DNA from: Achatina immaculata
Taxonomy: Eukaryota; Mollusca; Gastropoda; Stylommatophora; Achatinidae
Reading direction: 5' to 3'
Assembly: GCA_009760885.1 (NCBI GenBank)
Contig: CM019709.1
Span: 31,239,713-31,303,712 of the forward strand
DNA length: 64,000 bases
Below the pieces are notes generated by a model that was not told the origin of the DNA, did no database searches, and saw only the letters and a program-made list of their open reading frames with translations. Both the position numbers and the translations under genes were made by a program. Below are positions 20,095 to 30,979 of the stretch, in pieces; position 1 is the first letter of the stretch; every line of letters begins with the position of its first letter.

Positions 20095-20890
20095 ACGGGA
20101 AACTATGCAAGAAGTCATCAATACCTGCATGCACCTGAGAGATGTGGCACTAAAAGTGGGCTTAACCATTAACCAAGATAAGACAGAGTATATGAAGGTA
20201 TCAAGAGAACAGAAACAGAATGATCCAGATTATATAAATGTTGGAGATATGGCCATCAGGAAAACAGAAACATACAAATATCTAGGCACAACCTTCAACA
20301 GAAGCAACACAGTAAGTGAGGAAATTAAAAGCAGAGTACAGATATGAAATAAAATATAATTTGCCTTGCAACACCTGTTAAAATCCAAAATCCTGTCCCA
20401 AAACATCAAAATAATAATCAACAAAGCTATAGTAAGACCAGCCGTCATGTATGGATCAGAAACGTGCAGTACAACAAAGAAAGATGAACAGCAATTGGAG
20501 ATCTTTCAGAACAAGATCCTAAGAAGAATCTTTGGGCCGATAAAGGATACCAACAATGGAGAATGGAGAGCTAGAAAGAACGCTGAACTGAAGAGCTTAT
20601 TTAAATCCCAACAAATTATAAATGTCTTGAAACTGAACAGACTATGTTGGCTGGGCCATGTAGAAAGAATGGAAGAGAACAGACAAATGAAAATGATGTA
20701 TGCACAAGAGATGTGGGAAACAAAACCAAAGGGTAGACCAAGACAGAGATGGAAAGACAACATAGAAGAGGATATAAAAGTTGGTGTCACCAACTGGAGA
20801 GAGAAGATTAGAGAGGAATGGAGGCGAACTTTATCTGCAGCAATGAGCCTTGGAAAGCTGAAGAAGAAGTTTATATACTGCTAAGTGATC
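20095..20890 (+). mobile_element. LINE family F 3' portion with open C-terminal frame
   Basis: Frames at 20105-20347 and 20366-20884 encode LKVGLTINQDKTEYMKVSRE, then IRKTETYKYLGTTFNR, AIVRPAVMYGSETCSTTKKD, RLCWLGHVERMEENRQMKM, KGRPRQRWKDNIEEDI and ending AMSLGKLKKKF. This is the RT thumb and C-terminal tail of a non-LTR element. A stop at 20345 separates the frames. A GAAGAAG motif lies near the end. It starts right after the family B host. Confidence 0.85.
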
Positions 20891-20899
20891 GTGTCAGCA

Positions 20900-21235
20900 G
20901 ACCATTATTACACCTCCCTTGATTATGTTAGCTTTTTGTATACCACATACAGCTTCAGTCTGTGCAATCTTCATAGACATATCAGATAACACTTCTGCTT
21001 TTATGATAAGAAAGTATTTAATAAAACAACTAAAAAAACCATTACAGATAACATCACAGATTATATTGTGCAAGGTCAGAGGGCAAATGATTCACAGACA
21101 TCTTGATCCATAACAGAAGCGTCAGTTACTTTTGACATGTCAATTATTTGATTGTCAGTTTCAGTGTCAGTTATTTCATTGTTTAAATTTGGGGGTGGGG
21201 GAGGACAGAATTGTAGTTCTTATGTTCTCTGTATA
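20900..21235. other. Intronic stretch with no recognised feature
   Basis: AT-rich sequence with a short gtcagttactt / gtcagttattt echo near 21121-21182 and a ggggtggggga patch. I see no exon or repeat family here. Confidence 0.4.
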
Positions 21236-21804
21236 AAAACTACAATGTGTAACATGTCAGGAGAAGACAGAAGTTAATATAACATGGTAACATGTCATGA
21301 GAAGACAGAAGTTAATATAACATGGTAACATGTCATGAGAAGACAGAACTTAATATAAAATTGTAACATGTCATGAAAAGACAGAACTTAATATAACATG
21401 GCAACATGACAGAGAAGACAGAACTTAATATAATATGGTAGCATGTCATGAGAAGACAGAAGTTAATATAATATGGTAGCATGTCATGAGAAGACAGAAG
21501 TTAATATAACATGGTAACATGTCATGAGAAGACAGAAGTTAATATAATATGGTAGCATGTCATGAGAAGACAGAAGTTAATATAACATGGTAACATGTCA
21601 TGAGAAGACAGAAGTTAATATAACATGGTAACATGTCATGAGAAGACAGAAGTTAATATAACGTAACATGTCATGAGAAGACAGAAGTTAATATAACATG
21701 GTAACATGTCATGAGAAGACAGAAGTTAATATAACATGGTAACATGTCATGAGAAGACAGAAGTTAATATAACGTAACATGTCATGAGAAGGCAAAAGTT
21801 AATA

Positions 21805-23153
21805 TACTGTTCCAAAAAAAAGAAATGCATAGCTTATATAAGCTTCATTTTTTATGTGTTATGACAAAGATTGTTTTCCCGGGTATCTGAAACCAAACCA
21901 GCAATTGTCACCAAGATGTCAGGTCCATGATTTAGCGTGAATTTTTATATTCTAATGTATAGTCAGAATGCAGTAGCTGCCCTTGCTAATCACGCATTTT
22001 TTTTTTACCATAACTCACGTTGTGTTTATGGAAACTGTGATTTTTGTGGTGAGCACAACCCACTTCCCACGCAAATGAAACCCTATAAAAGGATGAGGTT
22101 ACACAAATAAATTCAGTTAATTTTCAAGCAGACAATTATGTTGTGTCTGTCGCAAAATTTACGAAACATTGCTATTGGTCGCCTACAAGCAGGCGAAAGT
22201 CAGAGTCAGGTTGCCAGGCATTTAAACGTACAGCAACATACCATCAGTCGACTTTGGCACCATTTCCAAACCCCTGGCTCAGCTTAAGACTGGCACCGCA
22301 GTGGACGACCCAGGGTGACAACAGCAGCTATGATCACTTTATTCTGGTTCATCACCTCAAAAACAGGTTTACAACAGCTTCCTCAAGTGCCCAGTCATTG
22401 CTTGCAGGATGTTGTTGTCTGATCAAACTGTCCAGAATAGACTGCATGAAGCTGGACTGGTGGCACGATGACCTCACCGAGGTCCTGTCTTAATGAGACA
22501 CCATGGCCAAGATCGACTTGTTTGGGCCAACCAGCATCGGCACTAGGCAACTGACAAATAATGGAGGCGTGTCTGGTTTAGTGACGAATCTTCCTTTTTG
22601 TTGCACCACCATGATGTGCGGAGAAGGGTTACTGTAGGCCAAATGAATGTTTTGCCCAAAATTGCATTGATGAAGCTCCACTGCATGGTGGTGGAGGTGT
22701 AATGGTATGGGGAATGATCAATTTCAACTGAAGAAGTCCATTGGTGCAGACTGAAGGAGGCTTGAATGCGCAACGATACGTCAGTAAAATTCTTCGATCT
22801 TATTTCCTTCCATTTTTGCCTGCGCAAAGGTCTGTGTTTCAACAGGACAACACCAGACCCCATTCTGCATGGTTCACTACACAGTTCCCGACTGCCAACA
22901 ACATTCTCATCCTTCCCTGGTCATCCCTGTCTCTAGACATGAATCTGATCGAGCACCTATGGGATGAGCTGCAAAGATGTGTTTGTCGCCGAAACATTTC
23001 TCCAGCCAATCGTCGTGATCTGTGGCAGGCAATCCAGGAAGATTGGGCAGCTATACTACAGGTGCACATCAGACATTTGATCACATCTATGCCCAGGAGA
23101 TGCCAGTCACTGATGGATGCAAGCAGAGGCCACACACCATACTAAGTTGAGAA
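21805..23153 (+). mobile_element. Tc1-like transposon, copy 1, right end deleted
   Basis: Begins TACTGTTCCAAAAAAAAG after a TA and is identical or nearly so to copy 2 for 1,349 bp, but stops at ctaagttgagaa and passes straight into the minisatellite (gagaagacag). The right terminal inverted repeat and about 180 bp before it are missing. The shared gagaa at the join suggests microhomology between element and satellite. Confidence 0.92.
22138..23145 (+). pseudogene. Tc1-like transposase pseudogene (copy 1)
   Basis: Starts MLCLSQNLRNIAIGRLQAGE and reads QSQVARHLNVQQHTISRLWH (helix-turn-helix), then a stop (TAA after TPGSA) and RSGRPRVTT. The catalytic domain shows WFSDESSFLLHHHD (first Asp near 22583), VFQQDNTRPHSAW (second Asp) and LSLDMNLIEHLWDEL (Glu) with 34 residues between the second Asp and Glu, the DD34E spacing of Tc1 elements. 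Stops and frameshifts in the middle make it non-functional; the canonical PDLNPIEHLWD motif is changed to LDMNLIEHLWD. Confidence 0.9.
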
Positions 23154-23576
23154 GACAGAACTTAATATAACATGGTAACATGTCATGAGAAGACAGAACT
23201 TAATATAATATGGTAGCATGTCATGAGAAGACAGAAGTTAATATAATATGGTAGCATGTCATGAGAAGACAGAAGTTAATAACATGGTAACATGTCATGA
23301 GAAGACAGAAGTTAATATAATATGGTAGCATGTCATGAGAAGACAGAAGTTAATATAACATGGTAACATGTCATGAGAAGACAGAAGTTAATATAACATG
23401 GTAACATGTCATGAGAAGACAGAAGTTAATATAACGTAACATGTCATGAGAAGACAGAAGTTAATATAACATGGTAACATGTCATGAGAAGACAGAAGTA
23501 ATATAACATGGTAACATGTCATGAGAAGACAGAAGTTAATATAACGTAACATGTCATGAGAAGGCAAAAGTTAATA

Positions 23577-25108
23577 TACTGTTCCAAAAAAAAGAAATGC
23601 ATAGCTTATATAAGCTTCATTTTTTATGTGTTATGACAAAGATTGTTTTCCCGGGTATCTGAAACCAAACCAGCAATTGTCACCAAGATGTCAGGTCCAT
23701 GATTTAGCGTGAATTTTTATATTCTAATGTATAGTCAGAATGCAGTAGCTGCCCTTGCTAATCACGCATTTTTTTTTTACCATAACTCACGTTGTGTTTA
23801 TGGAAACTGTGATTTTTGTGGTGAGCACAACCCACTTCCCACGCAAATGAAACCCTATAAAAGGATGAGGTTACACAAATAAATTCAGTTAATTTTCAAG
23901 CAGACAATTATGTTGTGTCTGTCGCAAAATTTACGAAACATTGCTATTGGTCGCCTACAAGCAGGCGAAAGTCAGAGTCAGGTTGCCAGGCATTTAAACG
24001 TACAGCAACATACCATCAGTCGACTTTGGCACCATTTCCAAACCCCTGGCTCAGCTTAAGACTGGCACCGCAGTGGACGACCCAGGGTGACAACAGCAGC
24101 TATGATCACTTTATTCTGGTTCATCACCTCAAAAACAGGTTTACAACAGCTTCCTCAAGTGCCCAGTCATTGCTTGCAGGATGTTGTTGTCTGATCAAAC
24201 TGTCCAGAATAGACTGCATGAAGCTGGACTGGTGGCACGATGACCTCACCGAGGTCCTGTCTTAATGAGACACCATGGCCAAGATCGACTTGTTTGGGCC
24301 AACCAGCATCGGCACTAGGCAACTGACAAATAATGGAGGCGTGTCTGGTTTAGTGACGAATCTTCCTTTTTGTTGCACCACCATGATGTGCGGAGAAGGG
24401 TTACTGTAGGCCAAATGAATGTTTTGCCCAAAATTGCATTGATGAAGCTCCACTGCATGGTGGTGGAGGTGTAATGGTATGGGGAATGATCAATTTCAAC
24501 TGAAGAAGTCCATTGGTGCAGACTGAAGGAGGCTTGAATGCGCAACGATACGTCAGTAAAATTCTTCGATCTTATTTCCTTCCATTTTTGCCTGCGCAAA
24601 GGTCTGTGTTTCAACAGGACAACACCAGACCCCATTCTGCATGGTTCACTACACAGTTCCCGACTGCCAACAACATTCTCATCCTTCCCTGGTCATCCCT
24701 GTCTCTAGACATGAATCTGATCGAGCACCTATGGGATGAGCTGCAAAGATGTGTTTGTCGCCGAAACATTTCTCCAGCCAATCGTCGTGATCTGTGGCAG
24801 GCAATCCAGGAAGATTGGGCAGCTATACTACAGGTGCACATCAGACATTTGATCACATCTATGCCCAGGAGATGCCAGTCACTGATGGATGCAAGCAGAG
24901 GCCACACACCATACTAAGTTGAGAACCCTTGGGACTAGCAAATTCTCACCACACAGATACAAGAAACTGTCAAGTGAGTGTTTAAACCCTTAGGTATTAT
25001 TGTGCGCAATTTGAAAATTTTATTCATTCAATGTAAAAAGCTATAGAATATCAAAGTTGTGGTTAAAATTGGGTCATCAGTAGTTATGCGTTCCTTTTTT
25101 GGACAGTA
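23577..25108 (+). mobile_element. Tc1-like transposon, copy 2, both ends present (1,532 bp)
   Basis: Left end TACTGTTCCAAAAAAAAG; right end, reverse complemented, TACTGTCCAAAAAAGGAACG, so the terminal inverted repeats are imperfect. The TA at 23575-23576 and 25109-25110 is the target duplication, and the flanks rejoin to the minisatellite sequence gttaatataacatgg. Copy 1 lies at an offset of 1,772 bp with the same left flank, so both came from one insertion followed by duplication. Confidence 0.93.
23910..24917 (+). pseudogene. Tc1-like transposase pseudogene (copy 2)
   Basis: Same sequence and same damage as the copy at 22138-23145, including the stop after TPGSA. The translated segments of 116 and 134 residues are identical between copies, so the disabling changes predate the duplication. 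Confidence 0.9.
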
Positions 25109-26324
25109 TATAACATGGTAACATGTCATGACAAGACAGAAGTTAATATAACATGGTAGCATGTCAGGAGAAGACAAAAGTTAATATAGCATGGTAACGT
25201 CTATTGAGAAGGCAGAAGTTAATATAACATGGTAACATGTCATGACAAGACAGAAGTTAATATAACATGGTAGCATGTCAGGAGAAGACAGAAGTTAATA
25301 TAGCATGGTAACGTGTCATGAGAAGGCAGAAGTTAATATAACATGGTAACATGTCATGACAAGACAGAAGTTAATATAACATGGTAGCATGTCAGGAGAA
25401 GACAGAAGTTAATATAGCATGGTAACATGTCATGACAAGACAGAAGTTAATATAACATGGTAACATGTCATGACAAGACAGAAGTTAATATAACATGGTA
25501 ACATGTCATGACAAGACAGAAGTTAATATAACATGGTAACATGTCATGACAAGACAGAAGTTAATATAACATGGTAACATGTCATGACAAGACAGAAGTT
25601 AATATAACATGGTAGCATGTCATGAGAAGACAGAAGTTAATATAACATGGTAACATGTCATGACAAGACAGAAGTTAATATAACATGGTAGCATGTCATG
25701 AGAAGACAGAAGTTAATATAACATGGTAACATGTCATGACAAGACAGAAGTTAATATAACATGGTAGCATGTCATGAGAAGGCAGAAGTTAATATAACAT
25801 GGTAACATGTCATGACAAGACAGAAGTTAATATAACATGGTAACATGTCATGACAAGACAGAAGTTAATATAACATGGTAACATGTCATGACAAGACAGA
25901 AGTTAATATAACATGGTAACATGTCATGACAAGACAGAAGTTAATATAACATGGTAACATGTCATGACAAGACAGAAGTTAATATAACATGGTAACATGT
26001 CATGACAAGGCAGAACTTAATATAACATGGTAACATGTCATGACAAGACAGAAGTTAATATAACATGGTAACATGTCAGGAGAAGACAGAAGTTAATATA
26101 ACATGGTAACATGTCATGACAAGGCAGAACTTAATATAACATGGTAACATGTCATGACAAGACAGAAGTTAATATAACATGGTAACATGTCATGACAAGA
26201 CAGAAGTTAATATAACATGGTAGCATGTCAGGAGAAGACAGAAGTTAATATAACATGGTAGCATGTCAGGAGAAGACAGAAGTTAATACAAAGCAGCAAT
26301 GATGGGAAAATTCTTGAGGGGAAA

Positions 26325-26375
26325 GGAGAATGAATGAACAGAAATGAACTTTATTTTCAAAGGGTTGAGAGAGAA
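26325..26375 (-). mobile_element. Short 3' terminal relic of LINE family H
   Basis: gaatgaatgaacagaaatga then actttattttcaaagggttg matches the family H 3' ends at 28545 and 30820 (actttattttcaaagggtta). Only about 50 bp are recognisable. Confidence 0.45.
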
Positions 26376-26653
26376 CTCAAGATATACGAAAGAACGATCT
26401 CGGCGGACTGATGAAGAAGCAAGAAAGTTAAAATAGTATTTGATTTGATTGAAAGCATCGAGGACTGACACAACAGAGAAACATAAACACCAGTGCCGTC
26501 GGACGTGGCGTGTAGTGTCTTTGGCTGAAATATATTTCACGGGATAAATAAGCCAATGCAGCAACTGTATCCTCTTTTTATTCTCTCCTCATCCTTCTCT
26601 TTTTCGTCTTTTTTCTTTTCCTCCTCATCTTCCTCCCTGTATCTGACTAATAT

Positions 26654-27137
26654 CATCATCATCATCAGGTGCCGTGCCGACTGGCGTTGGCTATTATGCT
26701 TCTCCAAAGTACCCGATCCTTCATGCAGGCCATCAGTTCAGCTGGTGATCTCCTCTCACACCATCCCGTCAGACTGTCCAGTATCATTTCTCTTGGTCTT
26801 CCTCTTGATCTTCTTCCTTCTATTTTTCCTGTTGTTATAATATTTTCAATGCCCCCTCTTCTCATTGCATCTCCTATGAAAGTACATTGTCTCTCTCTTA
26901 TCTTTCTGACAAGGTTTTTTGTCTCTCCAGCTCTTCTCATACATTCTTCATTAGTTATTTTTGCTGTCCAGGGGATTCGCAACATTCTTGTAATAAACCA
27001 CATTTCTGCTGCTTCCAATGATTTTTGTGCAGACTTGCCTATTGTCCATGATTCACTTCCATATAACAAGATAGGTTCAATATAGCATTTTAGGACTCGT
27101 TTTCTAACATTCATTGATAACAATAACAATATGTTAG
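26654..27137 (-). mobile_element. LINE family G copy 1, open C-terminal frame, (GAT)n tail
   Basis: Minus-strand frame 26665-27129 encodes VRKRVLKCYIEPILLYGSES, then AAEMWFITRMLRIPWTAKIT, RRAGETKNLVRKIRERQCTF, RRSRGRPREMILDSLTGWCE and ends WRSIIANASRHGT. It is a non-LTR RT C-terminus with a GAT tail. A 7-bp CTAATAT flanks it (26647-26653 and 27138-27144), a possible target duplication. It is 5'-truncated. Confidence 0.85.
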
Positions 27138-27399
27138 CTAATATATTTTGTTTAAATAGATTGTCAGAAAATTGTCTTTTCCTTCCTTTCCTCCATTTTA
27201 ATGGAATATAAATTATATAATTTTTTGTATGAATAAAACAAAAGACAAAACATCACAAGTGTGTGTTTTATCAATGCTCCTGCCATTTTTAACCAAAAAA
27301 AATGCAACTTAATAGGCTAATGATGTGCAGTATAAAAATATTAAATGTTGTATACAGTCCTTTATAAAATAAAATTAAAACGACCTTCTACTCTCACAG

Positions 27400-27564
27400 G
27401 GAACAGCACTGACTGAGCTGACAAAACAGATTCTCAAGTTTCTGAGGGATAGCAGACTTACTCATGATGATGATGTTAAATGGCTGAACTTCCTGTCACA
27501 TGCCAGCACACATAACATGGACAAACTGAAATGCAGTGTCCTGCCCAGTCCAGATACCAGTTAA
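27400..27564 (+). CDS. CCNDBP1: CCNDBP1-like terminal coding exon with stop codon
   Basis: Acceptor ctctcacag ends at 27399. The phase-0 exon has 54 codons and TAA at 27562-27564. It starts GTALTELTKQILKFLRDSRL and includes DVKWLNFLSHASTHNMDKLK before a short tail. It aligns with the end of human CCNDBP1 (AKLVSVLKKALEITKAS ... WIPLLINAIDHCMNRIKEL), including the Trp. It is 12.8 kb from the previous exon; the intron between holds a LINE nest and a minisatellite/Tc1 array. The reading frame starting at 27627 has no support as a gene. Confidence 0.9.
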   Translation, partial: GTALTELTKQILKFLRDSRLTHDDDVKWLNFLSHASTHNMDKLKCSVLPSPDTS

Positions 27565-27960
27565 TTTCAGTTGCTTTCTTTTCTGTGATAAAATTATTTT
27601 TATTTGGAATCCATTGCTTTCTTTGAGTGGACTGCATGAAAAGGTTGACTGGATTCAGCTTGGTGGGACCACTGTGTAAACAAGGGACAGAACAAGTTGG
27701 AGGAGCATTGCAGTCAGCCTTTCAAGAGGAGATGGCACAGGATGATGATAAAAATTGTTTGCTAATAACAGTTTTTGAAAGTGAACACTCAGCTAGGAAA
27801 AAAAAATGTATGGATAAAGTCGTTGGATGGATGGGGGAATTGTTTTATTAAGGAAAACATCAGAAAAGTGTATTTAAGTATTGGTTTTTAGTAAATTGTA
27901 AGTCTTAGCATACTCCTACCAGTCAGCAGACTTTTCATGAAATAGGATTGTATGTTCCCT
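27565..27960 (+). other. Probable 3' UTR of the CCNDBP1-like gene
   Basis: Unique-looking sequence follows the stop codon up to the pyrimidine tract at about 27965. I see no AATAAA or ATTAAA here; GATAAA occurs near 27586, 27748 and 27813. The polyadenylation site is therefore not located. Confidence 0.4.
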
Positions 27961-27964
27961 CTGT

Positions 27965-28163
27965 CTCCTTCCCCCCCCCCCCGTCTCTTTTCTGTCTGTC
28001 TGTCTCTCTCTTTCTGCCTCTCTCTCTCTCTTTTTCTGTCTCTCTCTCTCCTGTCTCTCTTTCTCTTTCTGTCTCTCTCTCTCTCTTTTTCTGTCTCTCT
28101 CTCTCTTGTCTCTCTTTCTCTTTCTGTCTCTCTCTCTCCTGTCTCTCTTTCTGTTTCTGTCTG

Positions 28164-28204
<41 letters not shown>

Positions 28205-28335
28205 TTCTGTCTGTCTCCCTCTCCCTCCCTCCCCTCGTCTCTCTTTCTGTCTGTCTGTCTCTCTTTTTATCTCTCTGTCTTTCTCTCACCCTCCCTCTCT
28301 CTCTCTCTCTGTCTCCCTCTCACACACACACATTG
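27965..28335. repeat. CT-rich low-complexity tract (360 bp)
   Basis: Begins with a C run, then tctctctcttt, ctgtctctct and cctcc blocks, ending with (CA)n. Long Ser/Leu or Arg/Glu frames here are low-complexity by-products. Confidence 0.95.
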
Positions 28336-28389
28336 ACAAATAATAAAAAAAAAAATTTGAGAATGCTGTTTTTGGGTAATGACTGTCAT

Positions 28390-28528
28390 TGTCAGTGTCT
28401 TTCCTCAGCAGTCAAAGTCAGTGGCTTCATCTGCATTTCTGCCTGCAAGATGTTATTTCTTACTGTATCTGCCAAAATATTTGTCTAAATCCTGTTTAAA
28501 CATTAGTCTGGAAGGAGTTCAGTTTGTC
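28390..28528 (-). mobile_element. LINE family A relic
   Basis: gtcagtggcttcatctgcat then gatgttatttcttactgtat and cattagtctggaaggagttc match the family A copy at 15090-15205. No frame survives. Confidence 0.7.
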
Positions 28529-28960
28529 TGGACTGTATGCTAACAGTGAACTGAACGAACGAACATACTTTATTTTCAAAGGGTTAAGAATTGGGCACGC
28601 AGGCCCGTCTAACATTCTGCCCTTCATCACACAGCTTTCACTCAGACACAGTCATTCAGCATTTGTTAATGAGCATAATAATCATGAAGACATTAAACGA
28701 TTACATAAATAAACAATAAACTTATCTCATGTCCATACACTCTACACTCTGATTTATGCAACAACATGAAATAAACTTGCATTCTTACATTCATTCAAAA
28801 ACTAACAAATTTAGAGAAAAGCAGTATTTAAAAAAAAAAAAATTACAACACTCAACCCATACTTTAAACTACTTTAGACTATGCTTAGGGAGGCATATAG
28901 TCCATATCAAACAGATGTTGACAAAGTTTAAAGTTATAAGAACAAATATTACTTATAAGT

Positions 28961-29267
28961 CCACCTCTCACCCAGTGGGGATGCACTGATATCCTAAACA
29001 TGTTGAGGTCTTCCGGTGAGAAAGTCCAACTCTAGACTAAACTGGTGCAACGAAAACCACGGTGTCACACAATCCGCTTCAGAGACCCACCAAGAATACA
29101 GGCTAAAGCCCTGTGATACTCTGAACCTCTTGTGGTCCTCTCGGTGATCTCATGTGGTCCTTTCTGGGACCACACAGGAGACCACGGGACCTAATGAGGA
29201 CCACAGGCATAAATTCAGTAGGATCACAGTGCGGTCTTGGTGGTAGAAGCAAACGAAGAAGAAGAAG
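28961..29267 (+). mobile_element. Unclassified retroposed element K, 5'-truncated, (GAA)n tail
   Basis: A 307-bp insertion in family H flanked by the 10-bp duplication ACTTATAAGT (28951-28960 and 29268-29277). It ends cttggtggtagaagcaaacg then gaagaagaag. The same sequence occurs on the minus strand at 46483-46790. It has no coding signal and no box A/B. It is probably the 3' part of an uncharacterised retroelement. Confidence 0.82.
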
Positions 29268-29694
29268 ACTTATAAGTTTTATGTGAACTGGTAGGGCATT
29301 CCAAAGGTGGGCAGCTGAGTAAGAGAATCTTTTTTTAAACATTTCAAGCCTTGGTTTTGGGAGAATACAATTGCTTAAGCGTTGACTGTGTTTTGGGTTG
29401 GATTTGAACAACGACCACAGATAGGGTGGAGCACTGTGCAAAAGAATTTTATGAATTAACTTGGCCTTGTTGAAAAGAAATCTTTTCTTGAGGGGTAGAA
29501 TATCAAGATGTTTGTTCTTATTTGTAATACGTGCTGCATGTTTGTCATCTATAAGCTTTACTGCTCGTTTTTGAAGTGAGTAAAGTCTTTTCATGTTTGA
29601 CATGGAACAACCATCCCAGACTGTGGAGCAGTAGTCCAAGTGTGTTTGTATCTGTGATATGTAGTATATTTTTCTGGTGTCTATATCAAGAAAA

Positions 29695-29968
29695 CACATT
29701 GATTAAACAAATTGATTAAAGAGAGAAAACTTAAATATTTTGGACACATTAAACGTCATGATAATTTAGGGAAGACCGTATTGGAAGGATACATAATGGG
29801 AAAAAGAAAAAGAGGAAGACCGAAACGAAGATGGCTGCAAGACATCGTTGATGATCTGGAAATGGATGCGGCAGCAGCAGGCCATCTTGCTCACAACCGA
29901 GAGGCCTACAGGAGTGCTGTTTGGGAGGCAAAGTTCCGCAAGGGACATGCAAAGGAATGAATGAATGA
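29695..29968 (+). mobile_element. LINE family B 3' end nested in family H
   Basis: Frame to 29960 reads IKERKLKYFGHIKRHDNLGK, then MGKRKRGRPKRRWLQDIVDD and LAHNREAYRSAVWEAKFRKG, then a (GAAT)n tail. Flanked by the 12-bp duplication ATATCAAGAAAA at 29683-29694 and 29969-29980. About 20 bp of other sequence lies between the left duplication and the first recognisable family B base. It splits the family H frame after FLDI. Confidence 0.9.
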
Positions 29969-30814
29969 ATATCAAGAAAATGAGTAAATTGGTAAACTTT
30001 TTGTGCAATGAGTTTGGTTAGATTGTCTACATGATGATTCCAGCTGAGTTGGTGGTCAATCATGAGACCTAGAGTTTTATGTTCACTAACATTCTCTATC
30101 TGTGAAGTTCCAGCATGAAGCTGTAGTGTTGTTGGTGAATTTGTTAATTTCTGTCTTGTTATAATGAGCATGGATTTTGTTTTGCTGGTGTTTATGAGCA
30201 TTCTGTTGTTACTGCTCCAGTTAATTAGACTGTTATTTCAATTTGAAGAGTTGACGCAAGGTTAATACAGTCATTGTCACTAGTGTAAACTGTGCAGTCA
30301 TCAGCAAAGAGGTAACAAGATGATTTTTTGAGATGAAGTGGAAGATCATTGATGTAGATGGTAAACAGGAGAGGACCAAGAACAGATCCCTATGGTTAGC
30401 CATTATCAGCCACAGATGAACTTGACTTAGAGTTTTTGAGATAAACTACCTGTTGTCTGTTGGAAAGAAAAGATGTAATAAATTTTGTCAGGTCAGGGTG
30501 TAATCTATGTGAGAAAATGTATGTCAATTTTAAAAGTACCCAGGCTGTTGGTTATAATTTGGAGAAGAATAAAGAGTTCTTATTTGCCTGCAGAAAATGT
30601 ACTTCTCTACATTTAGACATAATAAAATCGTTTTCCTCATACTGCTTTCATAAGGAATATGACTCTAACCTCCACATAAAAATATAATAAGATGATTGTC
30701 CTTGCCATTTTTATCTGTGTTTAAGGAAGGCAAATGTGATATTCTTAAGGGAACAAAAGTCACTGTTCTAAGGGGAACAAAGGTGACCACTTAGAGGAAT
30801 TGTGTAGCATTACT

Positions 30815-30930
30815 TAAAGGATTGATTGATTGATTTTTATTTCAAAAGGGTTAAGAATTGGGCACGCAGGCCCGTCTGACATTCTGCCCTTTATCATACA
30901 TCTTTCACTCTATTCCAGACATTCTACAAA
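30815..30930 (-). mobile_element. LINE family H 3' terminal fragment
   Basis: ttcaaaagggttaagaattg then ggcacgcaggcccgtctgac and attctgccctttatcataca match 28560-28640. The tail on the minus strand is (AATC)n (gattgattgatt at 30822 on the plus strand). Confidence 0.75.
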
Positions 30931-30979
30931 TATGCTGTTCATGTAACAAACATAACTAACATTGAAGATGACTGTTCTA

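Larger units (their letters stand above)
21240..26288. repeat. 38-bp minisatellite array, three blocks, split by Tc1-like copies
   Basis: Unit aacatgtcatgagaagacag then aagttaatataacatggt, in blocks 21240-21804, 23154-23576 and 25109-26288. The first two blocks mostly have catgagaagacag; the last mostly has catgacaagacag. Variants lacking about 8 bp (ataacgtaac) recur at matched places before each transposon copy. Confidence 0.95.
28535..30500 (-). mobile_element. LINE family H (CR1/Jockey-type), host of two nested insertions
   Basis: Minus strand, from the 5' side: FLSNRQQVVYLKNSKSSSS, GSVLGPLLFTIYINDLPLHL (near 30350), YLFADDCTVYTSD (near 30300), MLINTSKTKSMLIITRQKLT, TLGLMIDHQLSWNHHVDNLT, then after an insertion SQIQTHLDYCSTVWDGCSMS, LYSLQKRAVKLIDDKHAARI and FSYSAAHLWNALPVHIK, then a 3' UTR and a (GTTC)n tail near 28550. 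The order is that of an RT palm and C-terminus. Later insertions at 29695-29968 and 28961-29267 interrupt it. A frameshift lies between FADD and MLIN. Confidence 0.85.

Noticed and set aside
26556..26840. Plus-strand Ser/Phe-rich ORF
   Set aside because: It spans a T/C-rich tract and then the antisense of the family G LINE.
27627..27851. Plus-strand 74-residue ORF after the CCNDBP1 stop
   Set aside because: No acceptor in phase and no similarity; it is more simply 3' UTR.
27888..28488. Arg/Glu- or Ser/Leu-rich proteins in the CT tract
   Set aside because: Low-complexity translation of a (CT)n-rich sequence, open in many frames.
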